Below, in pieces: positions 7,417-16,030 of a DNA stretch of 64,000 nucleotides. How positions within the stretch are numbered: the stretch's first letter is position 1; each line of letters starts with the position of its first letter. The notes under the pieces are model-generated. The model worked only from the letters and a program-made list of their open reading frames with translations. It did not search any database and had not been told where the DNA came from. The position numbers and the translations under genes were made by a program. This DNA comes from Candidatus Hydrogenedentota bacterium. GTDB lineage: Bacteria; Hydrogenedentota; Hydrogenedentia; Hydrogenedentales; SLHB01. The DNA lies in contig JABWCD010000002.1 of NCBI GenBank assembly GCA_013359265.1, positions 124,001-188,000 on the forward strand. The letters run 5' to 3'.

Positions 7417-9297
7417 CTACTCCCGTGGCGCCGGCGTGATCCTCAGTTCGATTCGTTGGCCTTCGCGCGTTACGGCGATGGTCACGGATTCGCCGATTTT
7501 CAGCGCTTCGATCGCATAGGTGTAGTCGTAAATGTTCTCGACTTTCATCCCGCCGAGTTCGACGATGATATCGCCGCCCCTGACCCCCGCCGCGGCGGCA
7601 GGCCCGCCTTCTCGAACGCCGGCAAGCAGCACGCCCAATACGCCGCTCTGACCGTAGTCGGGAATGGTACCGAGCGTCGCGCGCAGCCCTGTGTTCGTGC
7701 CGCTACCCTGCGGTTTTGCCTGGCCGATGTAGTCCGGCGGCTCCGCGCGGTTCGCGAGCGACCGGGTGATGTTCGCCATAAGCTGCGCCACGCTCGCCGC
7801 GCCTTCGCAATTCACCTTCTCGGCGGTGTCGCGCGGCGTGTGGTAATCCTCGTGGGCGCCGGTGAACGCGTTGATGAACGGAACGCCCTTCACGAAGAAC
7901 GACGTCGCATCGGTCGGCAGGTAGCTGTCGTCCTGCGTCGAGACGGAAACGATGCCACCTTTGTTTGCGGCTTCGATCTCGTCGTTCCAGATTGAACTCG
8001 ACCCGATGCCGCCGATTACGACACTGTCCCGCAACCGCCCGATCATGTCCATGTTCACGTACGCGCGGATCGCGGGCGATATCGTGTCGGCGTTTAACTG
8101 TTCCGCAAATTCCCGCGTGTAGTGGGCCGATCCGAGCAGGCCCAGTTCCTCGCCCGACCACGCGGCGAACAAGATGCTGTGGCTCGGCCGTTCGGCGATA
8201 TCGGTACTGACAAACCACTGCGCGATCTCGAGTACGCCCGCGACGCCCGACGCATTGTCGTCTCCGCCGTAATGAATCCGTTCGCGCTCGTCGTCCCGCG
8301 CGAGCGATCCGGTCGATGCATCGGGTCCAAGGTGATCGATGTGCGCGCCGACGACGACCATGGATTCGGTCTTGCCCGAGGGCGGATCGAGACGTCCCAG
8401 CACGTTTCGCCCCGTGCGTCTTTCCTGTTGAATGGCTACGTTCGCGGTGAGCATTGCGTCCGGAATGGGAAATCCCATAACGGGATCGCCGGTATCCAAC
8501 GCGTCCTGCAATTCTTTCAGTGACTTGCCCGCACGTTTCAGAAGTGCGTCCGCAACCGTATCGGTAACGCTGATCGCGGCGATGCTCGATCCGGAGAACG
8601 ACGCGTCGAAATTCAGCGCGACCAGTGGCTGCGAGACCTTCGAGTTGGGGCCGCTCACGACGAGCAACCCCTTTGCGCCGCGATCACGCGCGAGCATGGC
8701 TTTGTAGCGCAGCCCGGCGTACCGGTTGAAGTGTTGCCTGCGCGGCGCGGGGACGCTTTCCGGAATGAAACGGAGGACGAGCACCCATTTGTCCTGCACG
8801 TCCAGATGCACGTACGAATCGTACTCGGCCTGTTCTTCGTGCGTGGGGGCGACGATGCCGTAGCCGGCGAAGACAACGCCCGCCTCCGTCGCGCCCGGCT
8901 TCGAGAAGGCGAGCGGGCGCCAGTCGGTATCCACGGCAAAAGTGGACTGCGCTTTCCCGGCGCTAAGCGTTAGCGCATTGCCCTCGCCCAACGACACGCC
9001 GGCGGTGAACTCGAACGAATCGAAGTAGTCGCCGTTATCGCCGGCTGGTTTCAGGCCGAGGGTTTTGAACACATCGGCAACGTAGCTGGTCGCGAGCTTT
9101 TCGCCCTCGGTCCCTGTAAGCCGGCCCTGCAATTCCTCGGATGCGAGGTAGTACACGTGCCGCCGAATGTCCTCCGCGTGAATCTGTGGGAGCATGGTGC
9201 GCACGTTCGGCGGCGCGTCCGCCAGCACGCGAAGGCAACCAAGCACTGCCGCCAGCACGAGTGTGCGCGTTACGCCGGACGCCAGGGTAGCCTGCAC
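7417..9297 (-). CDS. Secreted M28-family metallopeptidase with PA and PDZ domains
   Basis: A 626-aa protein with an N-terminal signal sequence (VTRTLVLAAVLGCLRVLA). The layout is an N-terminal peptidase segment, an inserted PA-like region, the M28 core and a C-terminal PDZ domain. Zinc ligands are visible in order: His in GAHIDHLG, Asp in GGDDNASG, catalytic Glu pair in WSGEELG, Asp in NMDMIG and His in HEDYHTPRD. It should act as a periplasmic or outer-membrane aminopeptidase. The start is a GTG at 9297 with GGGAGGAG ten bases upstream; an extension to 9417 would place the signal peptide internally. The gene is divergent from the SirB1-like gene. Confidence 0.9.
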   Translation of the reverse strand: MQATLASGVTRTLVLAAVLGCLRVLADAPPNVRTMLPQIHAEDIRRHVYYLASEELQGRLTGTEGEKLATSYVADVFKTLGLKPAGDNGDYFDSFEFTAGVSLGEGNALTLSAGKAQSTFAVDTDWRPLAFSKPGATEAGVVFAGYGIVAPTHEEQAEYDSYVHLDVQDKWVLVLRFIPESVPAPRRQHFNRYAGLRYKAMLARDRGAKGLLVVSGPNSKVSQPLVALNFDASFSGSSIAAISVTDTVADALLKRAGKSLKELQDALDTGDPVMGFPIPDAMLTANVAIQQERRTGRNVLGRLDPPSGKTESMVVVGAHIDHLGPDASTGSLARDDERERIHYGGDDNASGVAGVLEIAQWFVSTDIAERPSHSILFAAWSGEELGLLGSAHYTREFAEQLNADTISPAIRAYVNMDMIGRLRDSVVIGGIGSSSIWNDEIEAANKGGIVSVSTQDDSYLPTDATSFFVKGVPFINAFTGAHEDYHTPRDTAEKVNCEGAASVAQLMANITRSLANRAEPPDYIGQAKPQGSGTNTGLRATLGTIPDYGQSGVLGVLLAGVREGGPAAAAGVRGGDIIVELGGMKVENIYDYTYAIEALKIGESVTIAVTREGQRIELRITPAPRE

Positions 9298-9428
9298 GGA
9301 AATTAAACTCCTCCCATTGCGTGTGGATGGACCGTTGCGCCTGCCGAACCGCGACGATTGCATGCGCCGGCGAGATGATATCACAGGCCGTTCTGTGGCA
9401 TACTTCGAGCGGACCAAGGCTGCTTTTC

Positions 9429-10262
9429 ATGGCGAATCGTAGTGACATTCCGCATTTGATCGACTTGCTCGACGGTGCGTCGCACGATGTGCGCGAACTT
9501 GTACTGCGCGAGTTGCTTTCGTTCGGGCCGTCGCTCGAGGACGAAGTGCGCGCGCTGGTAGACCAGCTTTCGCCGGTGCAGCGCCGGGCCGCGGAACGCC
9601 TCATCGCGGCGCACCGCAACGCGGAATCGCGGTGGGACGCGTGGTCGGCGTGGCCGAAACTCGCCGATCCGAGCGCGCAACTCGAGACCGCGTTCGAGCT
9701 TCTGGCGCAATTCCAATACGGTTGGACGCCGCCGGTTACGCTGCGCGAACTGCTGGACGATCTGGCGCGCGATTATCTGACGACCTGCCACACGCGCGAT
9801 GCGCTTTCGTTGAGCCGCTTTCTCTTCGGGGCCAAACAACTGCGCGGAAATCGCGACGAGTACTATGCGCCGATGAACAGCAATCTCATCCACGTGATAC
9901 AACACGGGGCCGGCCTACCCATCAGCCTGGCGTGCATCTACATGCTCGTCGGCGCGCGCTGCGGCATCGCGATCGAAGGGTGCTGCGCGCCGGGACATTT
10001 CCTCGCGCGCGCGAAGATGGGCGGGAGAACGGTCTTCTTCGATTGCTTCGACGGCGGACGGCTCTTGACCGACAAGGAAATCGGCGCAATCCGATCGCAA
10101 ATGCCGGCGCGGCTGTGGCGCGCGTTGGCCGAGCCGACGCAGCCGGCGGATATTATCCGCCGCGTATTGAATAATCTCATTCACGCCTACGATCTCGAGG
10201 GGGATACGGAACACGCCCGCCTCATGCGCGACTTGCAGGGGTGCCTTCCGATCTTGTCCTGA
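9429..10262 (+). CDS. SirB1/transglutaminase-like core family protein
   Basis: A 277-aa protein. The first ~80 residues resemble an alpha-helical repeat (IPHLIDLLDGASHDVRELVLREL). The centre is the Transglut_core2/SirB1 domain: YYAPMNSNLIHVIQHGAGLPISLACIYMLVG, then Cys and His in CCAPGHFLARA. This is a cytoplasmic family of unclear biochemistry; some members have been linked to regulation of gene expression. The ATG at 9429 was chosen because similarity starts there and AAGG lies upstream. Confidence 0.75.
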   Translation: MANRSDIPHLIDLLDGASHDVRELVLRELLSFGPSLEDEVRALVDQLSPVQRRAAERLIAAHRNAESRWDAWSAWPKLADPSAQLETAFELLAQFQYGWTPPVTLRELLDDLARDYLTTCHTRDALSLSRFLFGAKQLRGNRDEYYAPMNSNLIHVIQHGAGLPISLACIYMLVGARCGIAIEGCCAPGHFLARAKMGGRTVFFDCFDGGRLLTDKEIGAIRSQMPARLWRALAEPTQPADIIRRVLNNLIHAYDLEGDTEHARLMRDLQGCLPILS

Positions 10263-10264
10263 TT

Positions 10265-10303
10265 CCGAGGGCCTTCGGTCCGAGGGAGGCGCCGTACCGG
10301 CGC
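10265..10303. terminator. Hairpins between convergent genes
   Basis: Two small hairpins (CCGA..TCGG and GCGCCG-TAC-CGGCGC) fill the 46-nt gap between a rightward and a leftward gene. There is no T-run on either strand, so factor-independent termination is uncertain. Confidence 0.3.
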
Positions 10304-10308
10304 GCGGA

Positions 10309-12342
10309 TCAACTCAGCGAATGCGCGGGGATTTCGTCGAGCAGCTTCGCCTGATGGGCGAGTTCTTTGTAGTACTGGTAGGTTTCGACCTGGGCCTGGT
10401 GCGATCCGGCGCCGTTCACGACGTACTTGTTCGACTGAAACTCGTCGAGCTCGCGCGCTTTGAAGGTGTCGGCGACCTGCAACGCCACGACGTCGACGAT
10501 TTCCTGCATGAGGTGCGGGTCGTATACAGGAAACGCGACCTCGACGCGCCAGTCGAGGTTGCGTTCCATCAGGTCGGACGAACTCATGTACACGCGGCGG
10601 TCCTCGCCGCGGCCAAAGATGAAAATCCGCTGGTGTTCGAGGAACCGGTCCAAGATCGAGATTGCGCGAATGTTGGGGTGAGGCAGCATGGCGTAGGTCG
10701 TGCGCACGATCAGGTGCATCTGCACCCCGGCGTCCGCGGCTTCGCGAATCTTCTCGATAATCTTTAGGTCGGTTAGGTGATTGACCTTTAGGCAGATGTA
10801 CCCGTCAGGCCCCTTCGCTTTTTCCCGCGCGATGAGTTTCGTCAGCATCTTGCGCGTCGTAAACGGCGACACCATCAAATGCTTGAACTTCGGTTCGGCC
10901 ACGGTGTGCATTTTCGACGCCCGGTCGAGGAAGGCGAAGACTTCCTCCGCTTCGGCGGTCAGCCGCTTGTCCGCGGTGAAGAGCATGCAATCGACGTAAA
11001 GCCGTCCGGTCGCCTCGTTGAAATTGCCCGTGGAGTACCCCGCGATCGCGCCGCCCTTGCGCTTGATGAGGAGCAATTTCGCGTGCGTCTTCATCGGAGG
11101 CAGACCGTATGCGACCTGCGCGCCGAGTTCGGTAAGGAACTCGGAAATCTTGATGTTGTTCTGCTCGTCGAACCGCGCCTGCAACTCGATCGAAACGAAG
11201 ATGCGTTTGCCGTTCCGCGCGGCGTTCGCCAGCGCGTTCACGATTTGCGAACGCGTGGCCGCGCGGTACATTGTCATGCGGATTTCCTCGACCTTCGGAT
11301 CGATCGCCGCCTCGCGCAACAGCCGGACGACGTGATCGAACGACTGGTACGGGTACGTCACGAGCACGTCCTGTTTGCGGATAATGTCTATCATGGGCGT
11401 GCGTACGTTCGCATCGAGGATCGGGTGCGGCACGGGATCGAGCTTCGGGTACGCGAGGTCCGGGCGCGAACATGGGAACTTTATCAGGTCCTTCATGTTG
11501 TGGTAGCGCCCGCCGGGAATGAGCGTGTCGTCCTTGATAATTCGCAGTTCTTTTTGCAGCAGCTTCAGCAGGCCGGACGGCATTGTCGCGTCGTACACGA
11601 GCCGCGTCGGGCGGCCGCCCTTGCGCTGCTTGAGCACGCGCTCCATCTTGCGCACGTAGCCCTCGGAGAAATCGTTGTCGATGTCGAGTTCCGCGTCGCG
11701 CGAAATCTTGAACTCGAACGCTTCGATGCGGCTGTACTCGAAGATGTAGAACACCCGATCGAGACAATAGCGGATGACGTCGTCGACGTACATGATGTTG
11801 CCGTTGGGCAACTGCACGAAACGCGGGGCCTCGGGCGGAATCTCGAGAACGGCGTACCGAGTCTTTTCGCCCCACATCTTGATCGCGAAGTAGACTGCGC
11901 CGTCCTTCAACGCGGGAAACGGTTGGTCTTCGCGGATGAGGATGGGCACGACGAACGGCAGCACGTTCGCGCAGAAATAGTCGGTGACCCACTCTTTCAG
12001 TTGGTCCGATTGGCCGGCGAGGTCGGTCTCGGTGAGAAGCTTGATCCCTTCGGCTTCGAGGCCCGAAATGATCTCGGCGTACGCCTGGCGGAACCGCTCG
12101 TCCAACTCGCGCGTCTTGTCGCCGATGATTTCGAGCACATCGGCCATTCCTTTCTTTCCCATCTCGAGCCGGCGGTGGATGCTCGCGACGCGCACCTTGA
12201 AGAACTCGTCCATGTTCGACGAGAAGATGCCGAGGAACTTCAGGCGCTCCATGAGCGGGCTTCGCTTGTCCTCCGCTTCCTGCAAAACGCGCTCGTTAAA
12301 CGAAAGCGTGGAGATTTCGCGAATCTGGAAAAGGTTATTCAT
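10309..12342 (-). CDS. ppk1: Polyphosphate kinase 1
   Basis: A 677-aa protein, full length for Ppk1, which reversibly makes polyphosphate from ATP. The N-terminal domain opens with NNLFQIREISTLSFNERVLQEA. The two PLD-like catalytic domains carry the phosphorylated His in KTHAKLLLI and the second conserved His in FLEHQRIFIFG; YSTGNFNE and YMSSSDLMERNLDWRVE are also typical. The start at 12342 fits the family; an upstream extension would add 13 unrelated residues. It is a single-gene unit, and no exopolyphosphatase is next to it. Confidence 0.95.
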   Translation of the reverse strand: MNNLFQIREISTLSFNERVLQEAEDKRSPLMERLKFLGIFSSNMDEFFKVRVASIHRRLEMGKKGMADVLEIIGDKTRELDERFRQAYAEIISGLEAEGIKLLTETDLAGQSDQLKEWVTDYFCANVLPFVVPILIREDQPFPALKDGAVYFAIKMWGEKTRYAVLEIPPEAPRFVQLPNGNIMYVDDVIRYCLDRVFYIFEYSRIEAFEFKISRDAELDIDNDFSEGYVRKMERVLKQRKGGRPTRLVYDATMPSGLLKLLQKELRIIKDDTLIPGGRYHNMKDLIKFPCSRPDLAYPKLDPVPHPILDANVRTPMIDIIRKQDVLVTYPYQSFDHVVRLLREAAIDPKVEEIRMTMYRAATRSQIVNALANAARNGKRIFVSIELQARFDEQNNIKISEFLTELGAQVAYGLPPMKTHAKLLLIKRKGGAIAGYSTGNFNEATGRLYVDCMLFTADKRLTAEAEEVFAFLDRASKMHTVAEPKFKHLMVSPFTTRKMLTKLIAREKAKGPDGYICLKVNHLTDLKIIEKIREAADAGVQMHLIVRTTYAMLPHPNIRAISILDRFLEHQRIFIFGRGEDRRVYMSSSDLMERNLDWRVEVAFPVYDPHLMQEIVDVVALQVADTFKARELDEFQSNKYVVNGAGSHQAQVETYQYYKELAHQAKLLDEIPAHSLS

Positions 12343-12438
12343 GGGCACTTCACTATAAGAAATGACTGCGCCGCCGCGCAACGGCCGTGGCGCGTGGCGC
12401 CGCGCAGGGGACCTAACAGTGAATTGTGAGAATCGGCG

Positions 12439-13506
12439 TCAGGACGCAGTGTCGACGTAACGGCCCAGAAATTCGGCTACGTCCACCGGCCGGCCGGTGT
12501 GGGCCGATTCGATCGAGGCGAACAGCAGCGCTGCGCAATGGATGTTGTCGTCAAGAGTATTCTCCGGCGCCGGGCCGCCCCCAAGCCACCGCACGTAAAG
12601 CTCCGCCAGCCATGCATTTTTCCACGCGGGCTGTTCCGCGAGCGGAACCGATACCGATGCCGGCGCTTCCCAGGGTCCCCCGCGAAGCACGCGAAGGGCG
12701 CGCGCGTCGAGTTCCAGCGTGCCGTCGCGGCATTCCGCGCGGATGTAATCGTTCTCCCAGCCGTTCATCGTGCTCGCGTTGGCTTTCGCGCCTTCGTAGA
12801 AACAGCGGACGCCGTTCTCCATTTCGATCGTGACAAGGGCAGTCGAGTCGCCGGCGTATTCGCCCCACGGCGGGTTCCACGCGACGGTGTACACGCGGCG
12901 CGCGTTCGACGCCGCGAGCGCGCGAAGGCAATCGAAGTGGTGTACGGCGCCTTCGACGAGCAGCGGGTCGGGAATTTGATGGCGAAATGCGGCGCCCCAA
13001 CTGCCGAACGCGCGGCAATTGTGCGTGAACCGGTGAACAACATAATTGAGTGGGCCGTACGCGCCGCTCTTCACAGCGCGTTCGATCGTTTGCTTGTCCT
13101 GATCGAAGCGGTGGCTCATGGTCACCGCCATCTTCAGTCCCGCGGAGCGCACCTTGTTGTAGATTCGCGCGCAGGCCTCCATCGTATCGGCGATGGGTTT
13201 TTCGCTGAGGATGTGGCAGCCGTGACGGACCGCGGAGTCCACGACCGATTCGTGGTGCGCGGGAGGTACGACAATAATCACGAAGTCCGGCCTGGTTTGG
13301 GCCAAGGCCGTTTCCGGATCGGTGAATAGTTGCGCGTCGTCGAGACCGAGCGATTCCTTGGCGAGCATGAGCGCCTCGCGATGAATGTCCACCGCACCCA
13401 CTGCGCAGGCCAGTCCGAGTTCGCGCAGGCGCGGCAGCACTTCCGTGCGCCAGTGTGCGCCCCAGCCGCCAACGCCGACGAGCACGTATCGCAACGGATC
13501 GCTCAC
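12439..13506 (-). CDS. Gfo/Idh/MocA-family oxidoreductase
   Basis: A 355-aa protein with an N-terminal Rossmann motif (VLVGVGGWGAHW) and the SEKPIADT segment, whose Lys in E-K-P is typical of sugar dehydrogenases of this family. The C-terminal alpha/beta domain has a VEGAVHHFD box with the catalytic His region. It probably oxidises or reduces a sugar or inositol derivative with NAD(P). The start is a GTG at 13506 that overlaps the cupin gene's stop (GTGA), so the two are translationally coupled. The substrate cannot be told. Confidence 0.88.
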   Translation of the reverse strand: MSDPLRYVLVGVGGWGAHWRTEVLPRLRELGLACAVGAVDIHREALMLAKESLGLDDAQLFTDPETALAQTRPDFVIIVVPPAHHESVVDSAVRHGCHILSEKPIADTMEACARIYNKVRSAGLKMAVTMSHRFDQDKQTIERAVKSGAYGPLNYVVHRFTHNCRAFGSWGAAFRHQIPDPLLVEGAVHHFDCLRALAASNARRVYTVAWNPPWGEYAGDSTALVTIEMENGVRCFYEGAKANASTMNGWENDYIRAECRDGTLELDARALRVLRGGPWEAPASVSVPLAEQPAWKNAWLAELYVRWLGGGPAPENTLDDNIHCAALLFASIESAHTGRPVDVAEFLGRYVDTAS

Positions 13507-13895
13507 GCGGGGAAGTCCTCGGGCAACGGCATACACGGAACAGCATGGCCCTTCGCCTTTTCATCGTCGCGGTGCAAGTGACCGATTCGCCCGCCGGGCG
13601 GCGTTGCGTCCTCGAACCAGAACCCCTCGAGGTCGTCGTACACTTCGATCACGTCATGCTCGTCGCCCGCTTTGGTGCAGAGGATGTCCCCGCGCTTCAG
13701 GTAGTAGGTGTTCCCCTCGGACAGCACCTTTGCCTTGCCCGCGAAAATGAGCCAATACTCGTCGCAGTCGTGGTAGTGGCAATCGAATGTGCCGCCCGTT
13801 GCAGGCACGCGAAAGATTCCCGCGCTGGTAACGCGGGACCAGTCCGGGCGGTTGCCCGCGCCCATTTCGTTTTCGGTCGTGCGAATTACGGGCAT
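13503..13895 (-). CDS. Cupin-domain protein
   Basis: A 130-aa single-domain cupin. Motif 1 is visible as the stretch F-D-C-H-Y-H-D-C-D-E-Y (metal ligands His, His, Glu) and motif 2 as KRGDILCTKAGDEHDV. It lies upstream of, and overlaps by 4 nt, the Gfo/Idh/MocA gene, so a shared carbohydrate or small-ligand pathway is likely. The ATG at 13895 has GGAGGGG just upstream; a TTG four codons earlier is less likely. Confidence 0.82.
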   Translation of the reverse strand: MPVIRTTENEMGAGNRPDWSRVTSAGIFRVPATGGTFDCHYHDCDEYWLIFAGKAKVLSEGNTYYLKRGDILCTKAGDEHDVIEVYDDLEGFWFEDATPPGGRIGHLHRDDEKAKGHAVPCMPLPEDFPA

Positions 13896-13960
13896 GATCC
13901 CCTCCAAATTTTTCGCGGTAGCACGCTAGAGCGCTTCAAAAGCACGTCCTCCGCCTTTCC

Positions 13961-14039
13961 GTGTCGCGCTCGTGCGTCGTCATCGTACTCGCACTTTGAC
14001 GCTCGATTACGAATGACGAGCACGGGCAGGAGCACGAAA
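13961..14039. repeat. CACGA/TTACGA intergenic repeat, copy A2
   Basis: Left arm TCGTGCGTCGTCATCGTACT, right arm ATTACGAATGACGAGCACG, forming an imperfect hairpin between genes. Family A. Confidence 0.6.
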
Positions 14040-14092
14040 TCATGCTGAGTCAATTCGTCGTTTCGAAAGCGTACCGCGCCTCGCGAATTGCA

Positions 14093-16030
14093 TTAGTTCA
14101 ACCGCGCTTTGAACACCGAAGTCGCCGTGCCGAACAGCCACGTGCCCGGCGCGGGTTCTGTCGTGAACCGCGCATCGACGGCGGTTATCAGCGGCGTCAA
14201 TTCGTTCGTCTCCAAGTTCCAACGATACAACACGCCCTGCGCCAACCAATAGCAGTTTCCGTCCGCGCCCGTGCGGACCATCGCGGGAATGCCGACGGGC
14301 GACTCGCCATCGTACAGAATATCGCCGTCTTCCGTGTCGATGAGCGTAATAGTGTTTCCGTTTGACGCGATGAGCAGGCCCTCGCGCGTAACGCCGTGGA
14401 CCGTCACCACGTCCGCGCCAGGCCATAGATCGAGTGTCGTCGTGACTGTTCGCGTTGCGGGATCGAAAGCGTAGACCAACGGTCTCGGCTGTGTTGGCGG
14501 ATGGCTGCGCATCTGGCCCCAGCGGTCCGTGCCGCCCCACACGAGCTTGTGCTTAGCGTCGTAGGCGAGACTTGGCAGGTTCTGGTCTTTGATGAGGTGG
14601 TGATAAACGTCGATCTTTTCCGTTGCGGGATCGATAACCGCGAGTGCTCCGCCGAGTTTGCTGTATTCGCTGTCTGAACTGATGAATACGAGCGCGCCGT
14701 CGGTTACGGCCGCGCGCGGGCGCGTCTGATCGTAGGGCTTGCTAAGCGAAACGAGTTCACGCGGGTTCGTGCCGAACGCGAAGGGCACCCTGGGGTCGTA
14801 GACGGAAAGAATCGAACCGGTGTAGATGCCGACAAACGCCTTGCCGCCAAACCCCACGGCGCACATGGGTTCGCCGCCGGTGCGCGCGACGACGGTTTCG
14901 GATTCGCGTACGTCACCCGTGCTTGGATTCACCGCGAACAAGTTCTGCTGGCTGTAATTCGCGCCGATCACGCAGTCGGGCGCGATCGTTTCGAGAAACA
15001 TGATGCCGTTGCCGCCGGGCGCGCGGTTATCGAGTTGTCCGGTCTTGAACGACTTTGTCGCGAAATCGTAGCGGAACATGCCGCCGAAATAACTCACTCC
15101 GGCGATGCCGTCATTGCATGCCTTTATCCACCACGAGGGTTCGGACGGAATGCCGGTGTCACCCAGCAGGACCGGCGCTGCGCCGCCGTCGAATTCCCAC
15201 ACGCGGCCTGAGGGATTGCTCACCGCGTAGGTCTTGCCCTTGTACGCGATCGAACCAACGATATCTTTGTCACCGGTCTTCGCTGCGAGATCGACGCTCA
15301 TTGCCGGGCCGCCGTCCCCGGGCGGTCCTGCCTTCGAAAACGCACGTGTCTTCGGGTCGAAGGTCATCCACACTTCATCCGGCCCCCATGCCTTGAACCG
15401 AATTGCGCCGTTCGCGTCTTCGCACAAATTCGTCACGTACGTCGTATCCGGAACAATGCGTTCATGTAAGTCCCACTTGTTCGTTGCCGGATCGTACTCG
15501 CCGAATGCCGCGTTCGGGTAGGTGCCGAAATACACGCGTCGGTTCGACGCGCCGATGGCGTCCCACGTGTAGATGTCTTTTGTAATTTGCGTTGCAACTG
15601 GCTTGAAGGTCCGTGTCTTCCAACTGAAATGGTGCGCGCGCCCGTTGCCGTAGGGCGTGAAGTAGATATCGCCGTTCGGCAGCATCGCCGCGCAGTGCGA
15701 GCCGTTGTCGTTGTTCGGCATATCGATTCGCTGCGCCGACAAGTCGCGGCAATCGATCAGGAACAGCCAATTCGCCTTCGTGGAATAGCTGAACGAAAAC
15801 AAGCCCATCGTGTAGCCGTCGGGAAAATGCAACGGTCTGCGCGAATATCCCAGCAATACCCGCACCGACGGTGTCGCCAGTAGCTCCGCTTTAGGCAGGG
15901 TAGCGATATCTACGGCAGCGACAGTCGCCTTCTGCCGTAGCGGGTGATCGGTTGGAATCGCAGTTAGCTGCGCCGTAGCCGAAGACACTGTGCAAAGCGC
16001 GAAAACAATCTGCCGGAGAACGCGCATCAT
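14093..16030 (-). CDS. Secreted beta-propeller protein, function unknown
   Basis: A 645-aa protein with a signal peptide (MRVLRQIVFALCTVSSATAQ). The body is built of repeated blade-like segments with Asp/Asn turns and aromatic strands (for example NGDIYFTPYGNGRAHHFSWKT and NDGIAGVSYFGGMFRYDFATKSF), typical of PQQ/NHL/Kelch-like propellers. No catalytic motif could be named. It begins directly after the TAA of the upstream glycosidase-like gene, so the two form an operon. A role in binding or processing of polysaccharide is inferred only from the neighbour. Confidence 0.7.
   Translation of the reverse strand: MMRVLRQIVFALCTVSSATAQLTAIPTDHPLRQKATVAAVDIATLPKAELLATPSVRVLLGYSRRPLHFPDGYTMGLFSFSYSTKANWLFLIDCRDLSAQRIDMPNNDNGSHCAAMLPNGDIYFTPYGNGRAHHFSWKTRTFKPVATQITKDIYTWDAIGASNRRVYFGTYPNAAFGEYDPATNKWDLHERIVPDTTYVTNLCEDANGAIRFKAWGPDEVWMTFDPKTRAFSKAGPPGDGGPAMSVDLAAKTGDKDIVGSIAYKGKTYAVSNPSGRVWEFDGGAAPVLLGDTGIPSEPSWWIKACNDGIAGVSYFGGMFRYDFATKSFKTGQLDNRAPGGNGIMFLETIAPDCVIGANYSQQNLFAVNPSTGDVRESETVVARTGGEPMCAVGFGGKAFVGIYTGSILSVYDPRVPFAFGTNPRELVSLSKPYDQTRPRAAVTDGALVFISSDSEYSKLGGALAVIDPATEKIDVYHHLIKDQNLPSLAYDAKHKLVWGGTDRWGQMRSHPPTQPRPLVYAFDPATRTVTTTLDLWPGADVVTVHGVTREGLLIASNGNTITLIDTEDGDILYDGESPVGIPAMVRTGADGNCYWLAQGVLYRWNLETNELTPLITAVDARFTTEPAPGTWLFGTATSVFKARLN

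Noticed and set aside
10879-12429. Long plus-strand open frame (516 codons) across ppk1
   Set aside because: It is antisense to a clear polyphosphate kinase. GC-rich genes leave such open frames, and its translation is Arg/His/Val-rich without domains. The same holds for 29820-31463, 33161-34780 and 60774-62738.
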